Source: Xenopus tropicalis (lineage: Eukaryota; Chordata; Amphibia; Anura; Pipidae). From it: a stretch of 64,000 bases of DNA. The translations under genes were made by a program, and so were the position numbers. Position 1 is the first letter of the stretch, and every line of letters starts with the position of its first letter. Below, piece after piece: positions 20,855 to 31,461 of the stretch. The stretch is taken from contig NC_030684.2 in assembly GCF_000004195.4 (NCBI RefSeq), positions 105,229,929 through 105,293,928 on the forward strand, in the 5' to 3' direction. The notes beneath the pieces are model-generated. The model was not told the DNA's origin. It saw nothing but the letters and a program-made list of their open reading frames with translations, and did no database searches.

Positions 20855-21375
20855 CTGAAAGTAAAAAGTGATATAGTTACATAGGGTTGAAATAAGACCA
20901 GAGTCAGTCAAGTTCAACCCTTCAAGTGAAACCAGCACACAAACCTATATGGAGCTATCTATACACTCACATACATAAACCATATATACCAACATAAATA
21001 CTAACTGTAGATATTAGTATTACAATAGCTTTGGATACTATGCTTGTTCAAAAACTCATCCAAGCCCCTCTTATAGGCATTAACAGAATCTGCCATCACA
21101 ACATCACTAGGAAGGGCATTCGCCAACCTCACTGCCGGGATAGAGAGAAAATAATCCATTAGGAATGATAAAGAATATAGGTTTTAAAGACAAAGGACCT
21201 CATTAATATTTATACATTAATATATAAATAAATATTAATACACCTCACCAATATTATCTTAGCAACAAATATGCTTGCCACACCTGTACAGCCTCTATTC
21301 CTTCTTCCTAAAATCTTTCTTATATCCAACACTCCCCCTAACTAGAGGTATAGGGGGCAGATAGTTTTCACTTAC
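20855..21375 (-). other. tyro3: Short tyro3 intron half-filled by a CR1 fragment
   Basis: The intron is 521 bp, the shortest in the window. Positions 20871-21136 are a CR1 3' end. The remaining part near the donor is AT-rich. Confidence 0.85.
20871..21136 (-). mobile_element. CR1 LINE 3' fragment beside a splice acceptor
   Basis: It has the same tail as the other two CR1 copies (atagttacatagggttgaaa) and the following aagttcaaccc...aaaccagcacac block, read on the minus strand. It stops at cctcactgcc, 21136. Only 16 bp (20855-20870) separate it from the FN3-2 exon. Confidence 0.88.
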
Positions 21376-21518
21376 TTGTGTGGTATTTTCTTGTTCCCAC
21401 TGCACTTTGAAACCAAGAATGTTGTATCCTTCTTTGTCCGGATCTACATCTTCCCAGTCTAAGAGCAAGCAGGAATCTGTCTTGGTCATGTGGACATTCT
21501 GAGGAATAAGCTGTGGCA
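21376..21518 (-). CDS. tyro3: tyro3 exon: FN3-2, first half
   Basis: This 143-bp exon reads PQLIPQNVHMTKTDSCLLLD, then WEDVDPDKEGYNILGFKVQW and EQENTTQ. The human equivalent is SAPQNLHAIRTDSGLILEWE, followed by DNGTQ. NTT is a sequon. The acceptor is CCACCTATAG before TGCCACAG and the donor is ACACAA before GTAAGTG. Phase 1 enters, phase 0 leaves. Confidence 0.93.
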
Positions 21519-22542
21519 CTATAGGTGGAACAGGGAGAAGAGTTAGTTTCCATTGTTTTGGATGGGCGGATTTATTTCTTCATACCTAAATTATCTAAAA
21601 TAATAAAAATATTATGAATGCGCTCTTACAAGTGTATTTTAAGGCAGGGTGATGCTCACCTTAAATGAACTTCTATCATACAATGGTATTTTATTTTTTT
21701 TAAGCATTTAAAATTTTGCTTTGGTGTTTTTTCTTTTGACAGAATTTATACTGTTATTCAGTGACAATTGGAGGGTCACCGTTTTCACATCCCCGTTCAG
21801 AATGACATTGATCATCAACACCCAAATCACAAGAAACCAAATTATATCAGTTAGACCACTGAACCAACATTCTGTAAATGACAGAAATGTAAGTTAATGC
21901 AGATATGGCAATATTGGGGAGGATATTCTCTAAATATCTAGATCAGGAGCCAAAACAGGAAAAAACTGAATGCAGAACAGAACATGGCATTTAAATTTCC
22001 CTTTTTATACAGATAATTATAAAACGCGATTGCCAAAAACAGGACATTTTAAATACCTTACTGGTAAAAGTGGCAGATAACATATATTCTATATAAAGTG
22101 CAAACTGGGGGTAAAACATAATTGCCAATGATGATAAAGCATTAGCATAAACACTACAAAGGAGAATTTACATCCCCTGCTGCTGGGAACATAATTATGG
22201 TGTCAACATAATGATTATGTGGGAAGTCCTTATCTGCTATTTTGTTAGGGCTAGTTTATGGTATTTCCCTGCTATTGTTTAAGGTGCCAACAATTGAACC
22301 AAAAAACGGGTGGCCCTAACATATACTGAAATGATTTCAACTCTTTCTGCTTGTTGCATAAGGAAGAAAGGGGTCAGTGGTTAGGATGGCCATTAATTCA
22401 GACCTCATTTCATGCATATAATTGAAATAAGATATATATTTTTTTTTACTTAACTCTTTCTTTGCAACAAATATGCTAATTTCTATTTAAAAGGATTTGA
22501 TTTTTCCTATAGAAGCATATGAAAGCAATATTCCCTTTAAGG

Positions 22543-22725
22543 CAGGTATCTTTTTTGACCCGTGAGCCACTATGTGGACTGGTAGCCTAAACAAGGCTCT
22601 GTTTAGCAAGTAACCAAAAATTGCTTCCATTCCAGAAATTTAAAAATGGGCACCTTTGAGGCCACTGGGAGAAACATTCAAGTAAGCAACACATTGCTCA
22701 GAAGCAACTGGTTGGGGATCACTGC
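22543..22725. mobile_element. hAT-like MITE, 'gatccccaacc' family, copy 2
   Basis: It starts CAGGTATC, ends GGTTGGGGATCACTG, and is flanked by ctttaagg and ctttaagc, a nearly intact 8-bp duplication. Confidence 0.65.
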
Positions 22726-23054
22726 TTTAAGCACTACGCTCATGATGGCACACTGAATTTTGAGGCTTGCACACACAAACTAATTGTGGTGCAGAGAAAA
22801 CTTAGGCCAACCACTTCTCTGTGCATACAGTGTGCACGAAAATACATTTTTTGCACACACAGCTAAATAGAAATTAGAGGGAACGTTGTATGAAAGAGAT
22901 TGGACCCCTGTTATCTGTTGTGTGCTGTATAAACTTGTTACCTTAAAGCCCAAACTCAGCTTATATGGCCAGCCCCTTTGCTACGCAGCAATTTATTTAG
23001 ATAAACTGTAAGTGTTCCAGAAGCAAATACGCAATTTTTATTATTGGGCAAGCT

Positions 23055-23077
23055 GGGGGGGGGGGGGGGGGGGGGGG
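23055..23077 (+). repeat. Poly-G run of 23
   Basis: There are 23 consecutive G residues between agct and tgtaac. In tyro3 transcripts this would be a C-tract. Confidence 0.95.
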
Positions 23078-23576
23078 TGTAACAGGCATTATATTTAAAT
23101 GTAAAGAAAACCAGTTTTTCTGCCCCTTCAAACAATTTAGGGCCACCCAGACTGTCCCCTACATCTGTACATCCTGTAACTCCGTAACGCTGTCCTGGTT
23201 CAGAGTAGTATAAAACATTTTTATATGTCTTTTTAGTACTTGACAGATGGCAAACATCCAAAAACCAGGGTTGAAGCCAGTACTCCCCTTCAAAACATAT
23301 CCATAAGCCATTTGGCTTCCTTCACATTTAAGTCTTCTGTTCTGTTTAACATTTTATATCTATTTACATAGTGTTCTCAAACCTGTAAGGCCAAGTTACT
23401 GTAGCTATATATGCAGCTGTTCATGTACAGCTTGTACCTACTGAGGTTTTGTTTTCAAATTCAATGTTTTCGCAAATGTACTACTTGCAGAGATATGCAG
23501 GTATAGATTCCTGCATATGACACATGAAAACACAATATCTATAGAGCCAGTACAGGATGTATGTAGACGTAGTTAA

Positions 23577-24066
23577 AGGTCACCATATGAAATGATTTCA
23601 AATTGATTTCTATTGTGTATGTTAAGCAAAATAAACTTTACTCATACTATATAAATTATTTAAATATTGTTTTCTTCAGCCCTGGAATTCGCAATCCCAG
23701 CAAGCAGGAAGGTGTCATTTTGTGGGCACTGTTATTAAGGCAAACTTTGTATCACCCCAAAATCTTGTGTATGTGCCAAAATGGGGGATCTGATGCCCAT
23801 GCACTGGATACATTATTAGATGGTGAGGAGGGAGGGGAAAAAAAGAGGAGGGCAGTGACATCTAGGAAATGCAGAATGGAAACACCTCAATGCCTAAGGG
23901 ATAGAGGCAGGGCAGGCAATTTATAATTGACAGCTGGGATTTTTAAATGCCATTATTATAGGTATGGATGTGTTGTTATTATTAAAAGGAATTTGGGATT
24001 CCTATTTAATGTGAAAAGAACTTTTATTATATAGGTTTTTATGTCTGGGTGGGTGACAGATCCCCT
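23577..24066. mobile_element. TTAA-flanked MITE, copy A of an inverted pair
   Basis: It is flanked by TTAA at 23573-23576 and 24067-24070. Terminal sequences are AGGTCACCATATG and, inverted, AGGGGATCTGTCACCCACC. It is inverted relative to the copy at 24262, to which it is similar over most of its length. Confidence 0.78.
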
Positions 24067-24261
24067 TTAATGGTGATTTTCAATTGTTCTGTTGATTATT
24101 CATCTTTTCCTTCTGCACTTCTCCACTTTGGAATTTAAACAATTGTTTGGGGGGTAAGGGTCCCCTTTATTCTAGCAGCCAGGCAATAATAATAGTATTT
24201 GGCTGACAGGCTGGAAGATCAATGAAACAGCGCATGGACAAAAAAGAATTTAGCCCATTAA

Positions 24262-24944
24262 TGGAGACCTGTCACCCACATATGAAAAGAAGTTTAATGA
24301 AAGCCCTCTGCAAATTAAACATGAAACCCAAATTATTTCATTTATTATAACATCCATACCTATTATAAATGTGTTTAGAAAACTGAGCTGACAATCATGC
24401 AAGCAGTTACTTTCACTTTCCATTCAGCGCTTCCTAGATGTCACTGCTCTCCTAACATTCCCCCTTCCTCCTCACCACCTATAATTTTGTACCCAGGGCA
24501 TCAGGTCCCTCATTCTAGCACATAAAAAAAAAATGGGGGTGATACATAGCTTGCCCTAATAACAGAGCCCACAGAATGGTGCCTGTCTTCTTGTATGTAT
24601 GTATGTATGTATATCTTTATTTATAAAGCGCTACTTATGTACGCAGCGCTGTACAGTAGAATACATTAATACAAACAGGGGGTTAAAGATAATGGATAAA
24701 TACAAAGTACAACAATAAATACAAATAAATACAAGGTACAGTTGCAACAAGAGTCAGAAACAAGATGAACGAGGTCCCTGCCCCGTAGAGCTTACAATCT
24801 ATATTCTTGCCATGATTGTGAATTCCAAGCCTAAAGGGAAAAAAATTCAAATAATTTATATAGTGCAAGTATGGTTTATTTTGCTCAACTAACAAGATAG
24901 AAAAGGATTTTGATATATTTCTTAGGGTGACAGGTTCCCTTTAG
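24262..24944. mobile_element. TTAA-flanked MITE, copy B, with a nested repeat
   Basis: TTAA lies at 24258-24261. The right end is gtgacaggttccctttag followed by ttaa. It is the inverse of copy A, interrupted by about 210 bp at 24594-24803 of a different repeat. That insertion has ttcttg on both sides. Confidence 0.75.
24594..24803. repeat. Dispersed repeat nested in a MITE, with a GTAT microsatellite edge
   Basis: It begins with about five TATG units and then ttatttataaagcgctactt, cagcgctgtacag and, at the end, cctgccccgtagagcttaca. It is bordered by ttcttg on each side. Related ataaagcacc...ttctgca fragments occur at 35440 and 45940. Confidence 0.6.
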
Positions 24945-26534
24945 TTAATGTGTAATCTAGATCTAGATGTTGCTGACCACAGGCAACAGGCATCTTTTTT
25001 TAATTTCAGGTTAGGTGATAAAAATTTAGATATTAAAAAAATACTATTAATAAAGAAGAAGACCAACTCACATTAACAATGTCTACATCATAATAAAAGT
25101 TCATCTAATGTGGCCTGCAGCAAACACTTGTTTATGACATAACCCAAACTATTACAAAAGAGAGTTGTGGTAACTGGAGCATAGACTGAACAGCTACAGA
25201 ATCCTCACAATAGTACATTGTGTTAAGGATACAAACAACGGGCTTATGAGCCAATAAAAAGACAGAGATTTTGAATCATTTATTGTGTGCCAAACAGAGA
25301 AAGCTTACTGAAAGCAATATTTCAATTCAGATTCATAGGTAGGAATGTTTCCTAATTGAATGAAGTACTACGCACAATCCCTCCACTCACCAGGGGTCAT
25401 TTACTGCAATCAGTCATTTTTTGCACTTTGCACATTGCTTCTGCTCTCGGCAAATTGCCGCAGTTCTCTGTGATTCCATGAGAGAGACATCACGTAGGCA
25501 GCCTCCACCAGTCCTCTGATGCAGAGTGCAGTAGACGCAAGCTTGTAAGGTGAGCACTAAAGAGCTCCCTCTTGCTTTCCTTGTCATTCTTGCCCTTATG
25601 TCCGGGGGATCTCTAAATGACCCTTCCACTTTGAGGTGTATGACTTGCTCTTAGCCAACTTTGAAAATAATAGTTACTTGGGCCTTTGTTTGCCATAATG
25701 ACATAATCGTAGTACTCTAGGGAAGATCCGCAGCTTTTTCCTTTAAACGAATGAAAAATGTTCTGCCTACGACAAAGGTTGGTGTTGTCAGACAGCCATT
25801 GCTATTGTCAGGTTGGTACTGTCAGGAAAGCTACCTGTCTGTTTACAGGCCTGGAATTGTTGGAAGGCCACAAAGGGCCATGCCTATGGTGGCAGGGTTT
25901 TACAGGCCAGGTCTACACTAGGGACTACGCAAGCAAGAGAAATCTTCCACCCTTCCCGTCCCTAATGTGTTTAAATTGCGAGTGGGGCAGGAGGGGGTTA
26001 GGGCAGGGGGAGGGTGGGGAGCACTGCGATTGATTCTGCCCCTGACTATTTACATTCTCTACCCTCCTGAAACAATGTTGCAAGCCAACTGGTTCAAGTA
26101 GATTAAAAATCTTGGAGAACTGTCTCCTGTTACATTATTTTAACGGGGGTGTTCAACTTTCCCTAAGAAGAATTTTCCCAAATTTTCTTATAAAGTAGAA
26201 ATCAATAGCTTTTGTTTTAATAGTAATCAAAGGCAGTGCTTATCCAGCCTCCAAGTGAAGCACTTATGCAGTGATTGCAACAGGTACAAACAGCACTGGT
26301 GTTTTTTTGCTACTGTGAATGGCCGGACCGCATTTTTTCATTTAGGAGCATTGATCTTATTGGCTACTGGGCTTTGACATACAGTCGTGGGCAAAAGTTT
26401 TGAGAATGACACAAGTATTAGCTTTCACTAAGTTTGCTGCTAAACTGCTTTTAGATCTTTGTTTCAGTTGTTTCTGTGATGTACTGAAATATAATTACAA
26501 GCACTTCATACGTTTCAAAGGCTTTTATCGACAA

Positions 26535-27044
26535 TTACATGACATTTATGCAAAGAGTCAGTATTTGCAGTGTTGGCCCCTTTTTTTTCAGGACCTCTGC
26601 AATTCGACTGGGCATGCTCTCAATCAACTTCTGGGCCAAATCCTGACTGATAGCAACCCATTCTTTCATAATCACTTCTTGGAGTTTGTCAGAATTAGTG
26701 GGTTTTTGTTTGTCCACCCACCTCTTGAGGATTGACCACAAGTTCTCAATGAGATTAAGATCTGGGGAGTTTCCAGGCCATGGACCCAAAATTTCAAAGT
26801 TTTGGTCACCGAGCCACTTAGTTATCACTTTTGCCTTATGGCACTGTGGTCCATCATGCTGGAAAATGCATTGTTCTTCACCAAACTGTTGTTGGATTGT
26901 TGGAAGAAGTTGCTGTTGGAGGGTGTTTTGGTACCATTCTTTATTCATGGCTGTGTTTTTGGGCAAAATTGTGAGTGAGCCCACTCCCTTGGATGAGAAG
27001 CAACCCCACACATGAATGGTCTCAGGATGCTTTACTGTTGGCAT
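26535..27044 (-). pseudogene. Tc1 transposase, C-terminal part
   Basis: The 169-codon frame starts MPTVKHPETIHVWGCFSSKG. It holds the second and third catalytic acids of the DDE triad: D in CIFQHDGPQCHKAK and E in NSPDLNLIENLWSILK. It is the continuation of the frame at 27032-27607 after a one-base shift. Confidence 0.88.
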
Positions 27045-27607
27045 GACACAGGACTGATGGTAGCGCTCACCTTTTCTTCTCCGGACAAGCCTTTTTCCAG
27101 ATGCCCCAATCGGAAAGCGGCTTCATCTGACAATATGACTTTGCCCCAGTCCTCAGCAGTCCATTCACCATACTTTCTGCAGAAGATCAATCTGTCCCTG
27201 ATGTTTTTTTTGGAGAGAAGTGGCTTCTTTGCTGCCCTTCTTGACACCAGGCCATCTTCCAAAAGTCTTCGCCTCACTGTGCGTGCCGATGCGCTCACAC
27301 CTGCCTGCTGCCATTCCTGAGCAAGCTCTGCACTGGTGGCCCTCCAATCCCGCAGCTGAATCCTCTTTAGGAGACGATCCTGGCACTTGCTGGACTTTCT
27401 TGGACACCCTGAAGCCTTCTTAACAAGAATTGAACTTCTTTCCTTGAAGTTCTTGATGATCCTATAAATTGTTGATTTAGGTGCAATCTTAGTAGCCACA
27501 ATATCCTTGCCTGTGAAGCCATTTTTATGCAACGCAATGATGGCTGCATGCGTTTCTTTGCAGGTCACCATGGTTAACAATGGAAGAACAATGATTTCAA
27601 GCATCAC
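27032..27607 (-). pseudogene. Tc1 transposase, N-terminal part
   Basis: The 191-codon frame has a paired helix-turn-helix DNA-binding region (KETHAAIIALHKNGFTGKDI, STIYRIIKNFKE, then ARTVRRRLLEDGLVSRRAAK). The first catalytic aspartate is in VILSDEAAFRLG. After AFRL the family continues in another frame, so the last ~25 residues are nonsense. One missing base near 27105-27120 accounts for it. The copy cannot make an intact enzyme. Confidence 0.88.
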
Positions 27608-28630
27608 CCTCCTTTTAACATCTCAAGTCTGCCATTCTAACCAAATCAGCCTGACATAATGATCTCCAGCCTTGTGCTCGTCAACATTCTCACCTGAGTT
27701 AACAAGACGATTACTGAAATGATCTCAGCAGGTCCTTTAATGACAGCAATGAAATGCAGTGGAAAGGTTTTTTTGGGATTAAGTTAATTTTCATGGCAAA
27801 GAAGGACTATGCAATTCATCTGATCACTCTTCATAACATTCTGGAGTATATGCAAATTGCTATTATAAAAACTTAAGCAGCAACTTTTCCAATTTCCAAT
27901 ATTTATGTAATTCTCAAAACTTTTGGCCACGACTGTAGGGCTGCACACTTGCAAAAGGGAGGAAAGCCAGCACTGTCTTTCCTGGACTGTCTTACCTCCT
28001 GCCAATCTCCACATTTATGATGGAGGACAGGGTTGAAAACCCCCTTCTCCAGAGGGAGAAGGAGTAAGGGTAAGTGCTGCCTTTGTCTATTATTAAAATG
28101 ATATATTTCTACTTTTTTGGGAAAGTGTGAATACCTCCATTAAAGAACCCAAAAAACTGAAAAGGGGTTAACAAATACTTTAACAAATGTATACTGGTTA
28201 GTTGCTTAGAATTACATTTTCTTTCATCATGCAAAAAAAATGTTTTTTTGGGTGTAAGACCCCTTTAAATATCTCTCTCTCAGGGTAATTGCTGATAACA
28301 GAATTTGTAAATACATGTAAAAGTTACAATGCATACAGTGGGAAAATAAAATTGCTGGGAAGCCTTATTAAACTGTACTTATTTTTAGATGACAGGACTT
28401 GCTCAGGGTGGACACACAGCAGAGAGTGCTCTCACGGAGCCCAGCAAATGTAGAGTGAAAAGATCAGGCTGGTTTGAAAATGCTCCAGAATTTCAGAAAG
28501 TGGCACTGCCACAGAGGGCAGGTTAGTCTATTTTAGACACACTGGAAAATATTTCTTTCAGTAGTAGCATTCATTTAAAAAACAAAAATCCACATAATTG
28601 GTATAAAATTGCAGGGACATCTGAAGTTCA

Positions 28631-30690
28631 TAGTTACATAGTTACATAGTTACATAGGGTTGAAAAAAGACCTGTGTCCATCAAGTTCAACCCATCCAAG
28701 TAAACCCAGCACACCTAACCCACACCTACCAATCTATACACTCACATACATAAACTATAAATACAACCACTAGTACTAACTGTAGATATTAGTATCACAA
28801 TAGCCTTGGATATTCTGATTGATCAAGAACTCATCCAGGCCCCTCTTAAAGGCATTAACAGAATCTGCCATTACCACATCACTAGGAAGGGCATTCCATA
28901 ACCTCACTGCCCTCACCGTGAAAAACCACCTACGCTGCTTCAAATGGAAACTCCTTTCCTCTAATCTAAAGGGGTGGCCTCTGGTGCGTTGATTGTTTTT
29001 ATGGGAAAAAAGAACATCCCCCAACTGCCTATAATCCCCTCTAATGTACTTGTACAGAGTAATCATGTCCCCTCGCAAGCGCCTCTTTTCCAGAGAAAAC
29101 AACCCCAACCTCGACAGTCTCACCTCATAGTTTAAATCTTCCATCCCCTTAACCAGTTTAGTTGCACGTCTCTGCACTCTCTCCAGCTCATTAATATCCT
29201 TCTTAAGGACAGGAGCCCAAAACTGCACTGCATACTCAAGGTGAGGCCTTACCAGGGACCTATAAAGGGGCAAAATTATGTTCTCATCCCTTGAGTCAAT
29301 GCCCTTTTTTATACAAGACAGCACTTTATTTGCTTTAGTAGCCACAGAATGACACTGCCTGGCATTAGACAACTTGTTATCAACAAAAACCCCTAGATCC
29401 TTCTCCATTAAGGATACCCCCAACACACTACCATTCAGTAGATAGTTTGCGTTTATATTATTTCTACCAAAGTGCATAACTTTGCACTTATCAACATTGA
29501 ACCTCATTTTCCAGTTTGCTGCCCAGTTATCTAATTTTGTCAAATCGCTCTGCAAAGCGGCAGCATCCTGCATGGAACTTATAGTTTTGCACAATTTAGT
29601 GTCATCAGCAAAAATAGAAACAGTACTGTCTATGCCCACCTCCAGGTCATTAATAAACAAGTTAAAAAGCAAAGGACCAAGGACTGACCCCTGCGGTACT
29701 CCACTAACCACACTGGTCCAATTAGAAAATGTTCCATTTACAACCACTCTTTGTACTCTATCCTTCAGCCAGTTCTCTATCCAATTACAAATATTATGTT
29801 CTAGGCCAATATTGCTTAATTTGATCATTAACCTTCTGTGAGGTACTGTATCAAACGCTTTAGCAAAGTCCAAGTAGATGACATCAACTGCCATTCCAGC
29901 ATCAAGGTTCCTACTCACCTCCTCATAAAAGGCAACTAAATTAGTCTGGCAAGATCTGTTACGCATAAAACCATGCTGGCACAAACTAATGGTATTGTGA
30001 ACTGCAATGTATTCAAGTACCCTATCCCGTATTACCCCTTCCAAAAGTTTTCCTACTACTGATGTCAGACTAACAGGCCTATAGTTTTCAGGCTGAGAAC
30101 GGGATCCCTTTTTAAATAACGGCACCACATTAGCAATCCGCCAGTCTCTCGGCACCATGCCAGACCTCAATGAATCCTGAAAAATTAAGTGAAGAGGTTT
30201 GGCAATCACAGCGCTCAGCTCATTTAATACCCTGGGATGAATCCCATCCGGCCCTGGACCTTTGTTTACCTTTACATGTTCAAGTCTCTTTTGAATTTCC
30301 TCCCGAGTGACCCATGCGTCAGTAGCTAAATTACTAGAACTGGGCATATTACAAGGGAAGCCTTCATTATCTGGCTCCTCAGATGTATAGACAGATGAAA
30401 AATAAGAGTTCAAAATTTCAGCTTTTTCCCCGTTTTCATCAACCAACGTACCCCCCCGTGATAATAAAGTTCCCACCCCTTCTTGCTTCATTTTTTTACT
30501 ATTCACATAATTAAAAAATAATTTTGGATTCTTTTTACTCCTAGCTGCAATATCCCTTTCCATCTCTATTTTAGCTTGCCTGATAGCTTTTTTGCATGCT
30601 TTATTTGCTTCCTTGTACCTCATGTTGGTTTTTATAACCAGCCATAATAAAAATTTCTCTCCTCCCCTGGGAACTAAGCACATCAAGCGA
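28631..30690 (-). mobile_element. CR1 LINE, 5'-truncated, long intact RT frame
   Basis: The 3' end has three copies of the 8-bp unit TTACATAG before ggttgaaaaaagacc, the CR1-type tail without poly-A. The 5' end lacks the endonuclease. The exact 5' boundary, about 30650-30690, is uncertain. It is sense to tyro3. Confidence 0.88.
28776..30686 (-). CDS. CR1 reverse transcriptase (partial ORF2)
   Basis: The uninterrupted frame has 636 codons. After a basic linker (NKACKKAIRQAKIEMERDIA) it shows RT blocks in order: NKGPGPDGIHPRVLNEL, RPVSLTSVVGKLLEG, VIYLDFAKAFDTVPH, VPQGSVLGPLLFNLFIND and the catalytic FADD in IFADDTKLC. A C-terminal segment ending QGYCDTNIYS follows. The sequence is CR1 clade; chicken CR1 has closely similar blocks. 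No stop or frameshift is seen, so the copy is young, but lack of endonuclease makes it non-autonomous. The first ATG probably derives from flanking or junction sequence. Confidence 0.88.
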   Translation of the reverse strand: MMCLVPRGGEKFLLWLVIKTNMRYKEANKACKKAIRQAKIEMERDIAARSKKNPKLFFNYVNSKKMKQEGVGTLLSRGGTLVDENGEKAEILNSYFSSVYTSEEPDNEGFPCNMPSSSNLATDAWVTREEIQKRLEHVKVNKGPGPDGIHPRVLNELSAVIAKPLHLIFQDSLRSGMVPRDWRIANVVPLFKKGSRSQPENYRPVSLTSVVGKLLEGVIRDRVLEYIAVHNTISLCQHGFMRNRSCQTNLVAFYEEVSRNLDAGMAVDVIYLDFAKAFDTVPHRRLMIKLSNIGLEHNICNWIENWLKDRVQRVVVNGTFSNWTSVVSGVPQGSVLGPLLFNLFINDLEVGIDSTVSIFADDTKLCKTISSMQDAAALQSDLTKLDNWAANWKMRFNVDKCKVMHFGRNNINANYLLNGSVLGVSLMEKDLGVFVDNKLSNARQCHSVATKANKVLSCIKKGIDSRDENIILPLYRSLVRPHLEYAVQFWAPVLKKDINELERVQRRATKLVKGMEDLNYEVRLSRLGLFSLEKRRLRGDMITLYKYIRGDYRQLGDVLFSHKNNQRTRGHPFRLEERSFHLKQRRWFFTVRAVRLWNALPSDVVMADSVNAFKRGLDEFLINQNIQGYCDTNIYS

Positions 30691-31185
30691 AACGACTTAA
30701 AATAACCCTTAAGAATAGATATATATATCCCAATCCTTCAAGTATCTGCACTCAAATACGGAAATCATATGTCGGGGTGCACAGTTACAATGAATATATA
30801 GAAAATTATATTATAGGAATACTGTCATGGGAAACATATTTTGGAAAAACACATAATTTAATAGAGCTTCTCCAGCAGAATCCTACATTGAAATCTGTTT
30901 TTCAAAAACACAAACAAATTATTTTATATTTAATTCTGAACTTTCACATGGGGCTAGCCATATTCTTCATTTCCCAGGGTGCCACAACTTGTGACCTGTC
31001 CTCTGATAAACTTCAGTCACACCTTACTGCTGAGTTGGAGTAATATCACCCCCCTCCCAGCAACCAATTAACAGAATAATGGGCAAGAGAGCAGCTCCCA
31101 GTAGATAGCACTCAATAGTAAGAAATCCAAGTCCGGCTTATGACTCCTCCAGTTAAATGGGAGTAGAAGAAACAATAGGTTATAG

Positions 31186-31461
31186 CAGAGATTACCAACT
31201 TTTTTACCCATAAGCCACATTCAAATGTAAAAGTTTCCAGGGGTGCCAAATAAGGGCTGTAAATGGCTATTTGGTAGCCCATAAGTGGGCTGGCAGTCTG
31301 CAAGAGGTTCTGTTTGTCAGTAACCATGGTTTTTATGCAAGCAAACCTTGCCTCCAAGCCAAGAATTCAAAAATAAGAACCCATTTTGTGGCCACTGGGA
31401 GCAACATCCAAGGGGCTGGGGAGCAACATGTAGCTCACGAGCCACTGGTTGGGGATCACTG
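31186..31461. mobile_element. hAT MITE, 'gatccccaacc' family, copy 3, with 8-bp duplication
   Basis: It starts CAGAGATTACCAAC and ends GGTTGGGGATCACTG. It is flanked on both sides by GGTTATAG (31178-31185 and 31462-31469), an exact 8-bp target duplication that assigns the family to hAT. Confidence 0.85.

Larger units (their letters stand above)
26382..27935 (-). mobile_element. Tc1/mariner-type element with a broken transposase
   Basis: The 1554-bp element lies between TA dinucleotides (26380-26381, 27936-27937). The ends are CAGTCGTGGGCAAAAGTTTT and, inverted, CAGTCGTGGCCAAAAGTTTT. The transposase is encoded on the minus strand in two overlapping frames. The strand is sense to tyro3. Confidence 0.93.

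Noticed and set aside
24606..24660. Possible tRNA or RNA gene near tttataaagcgctac
   Set aside because: The gcgct palindromes belong to a dispersed repeat with other copies in the window; no cloverleaf or A/B boxes were found.
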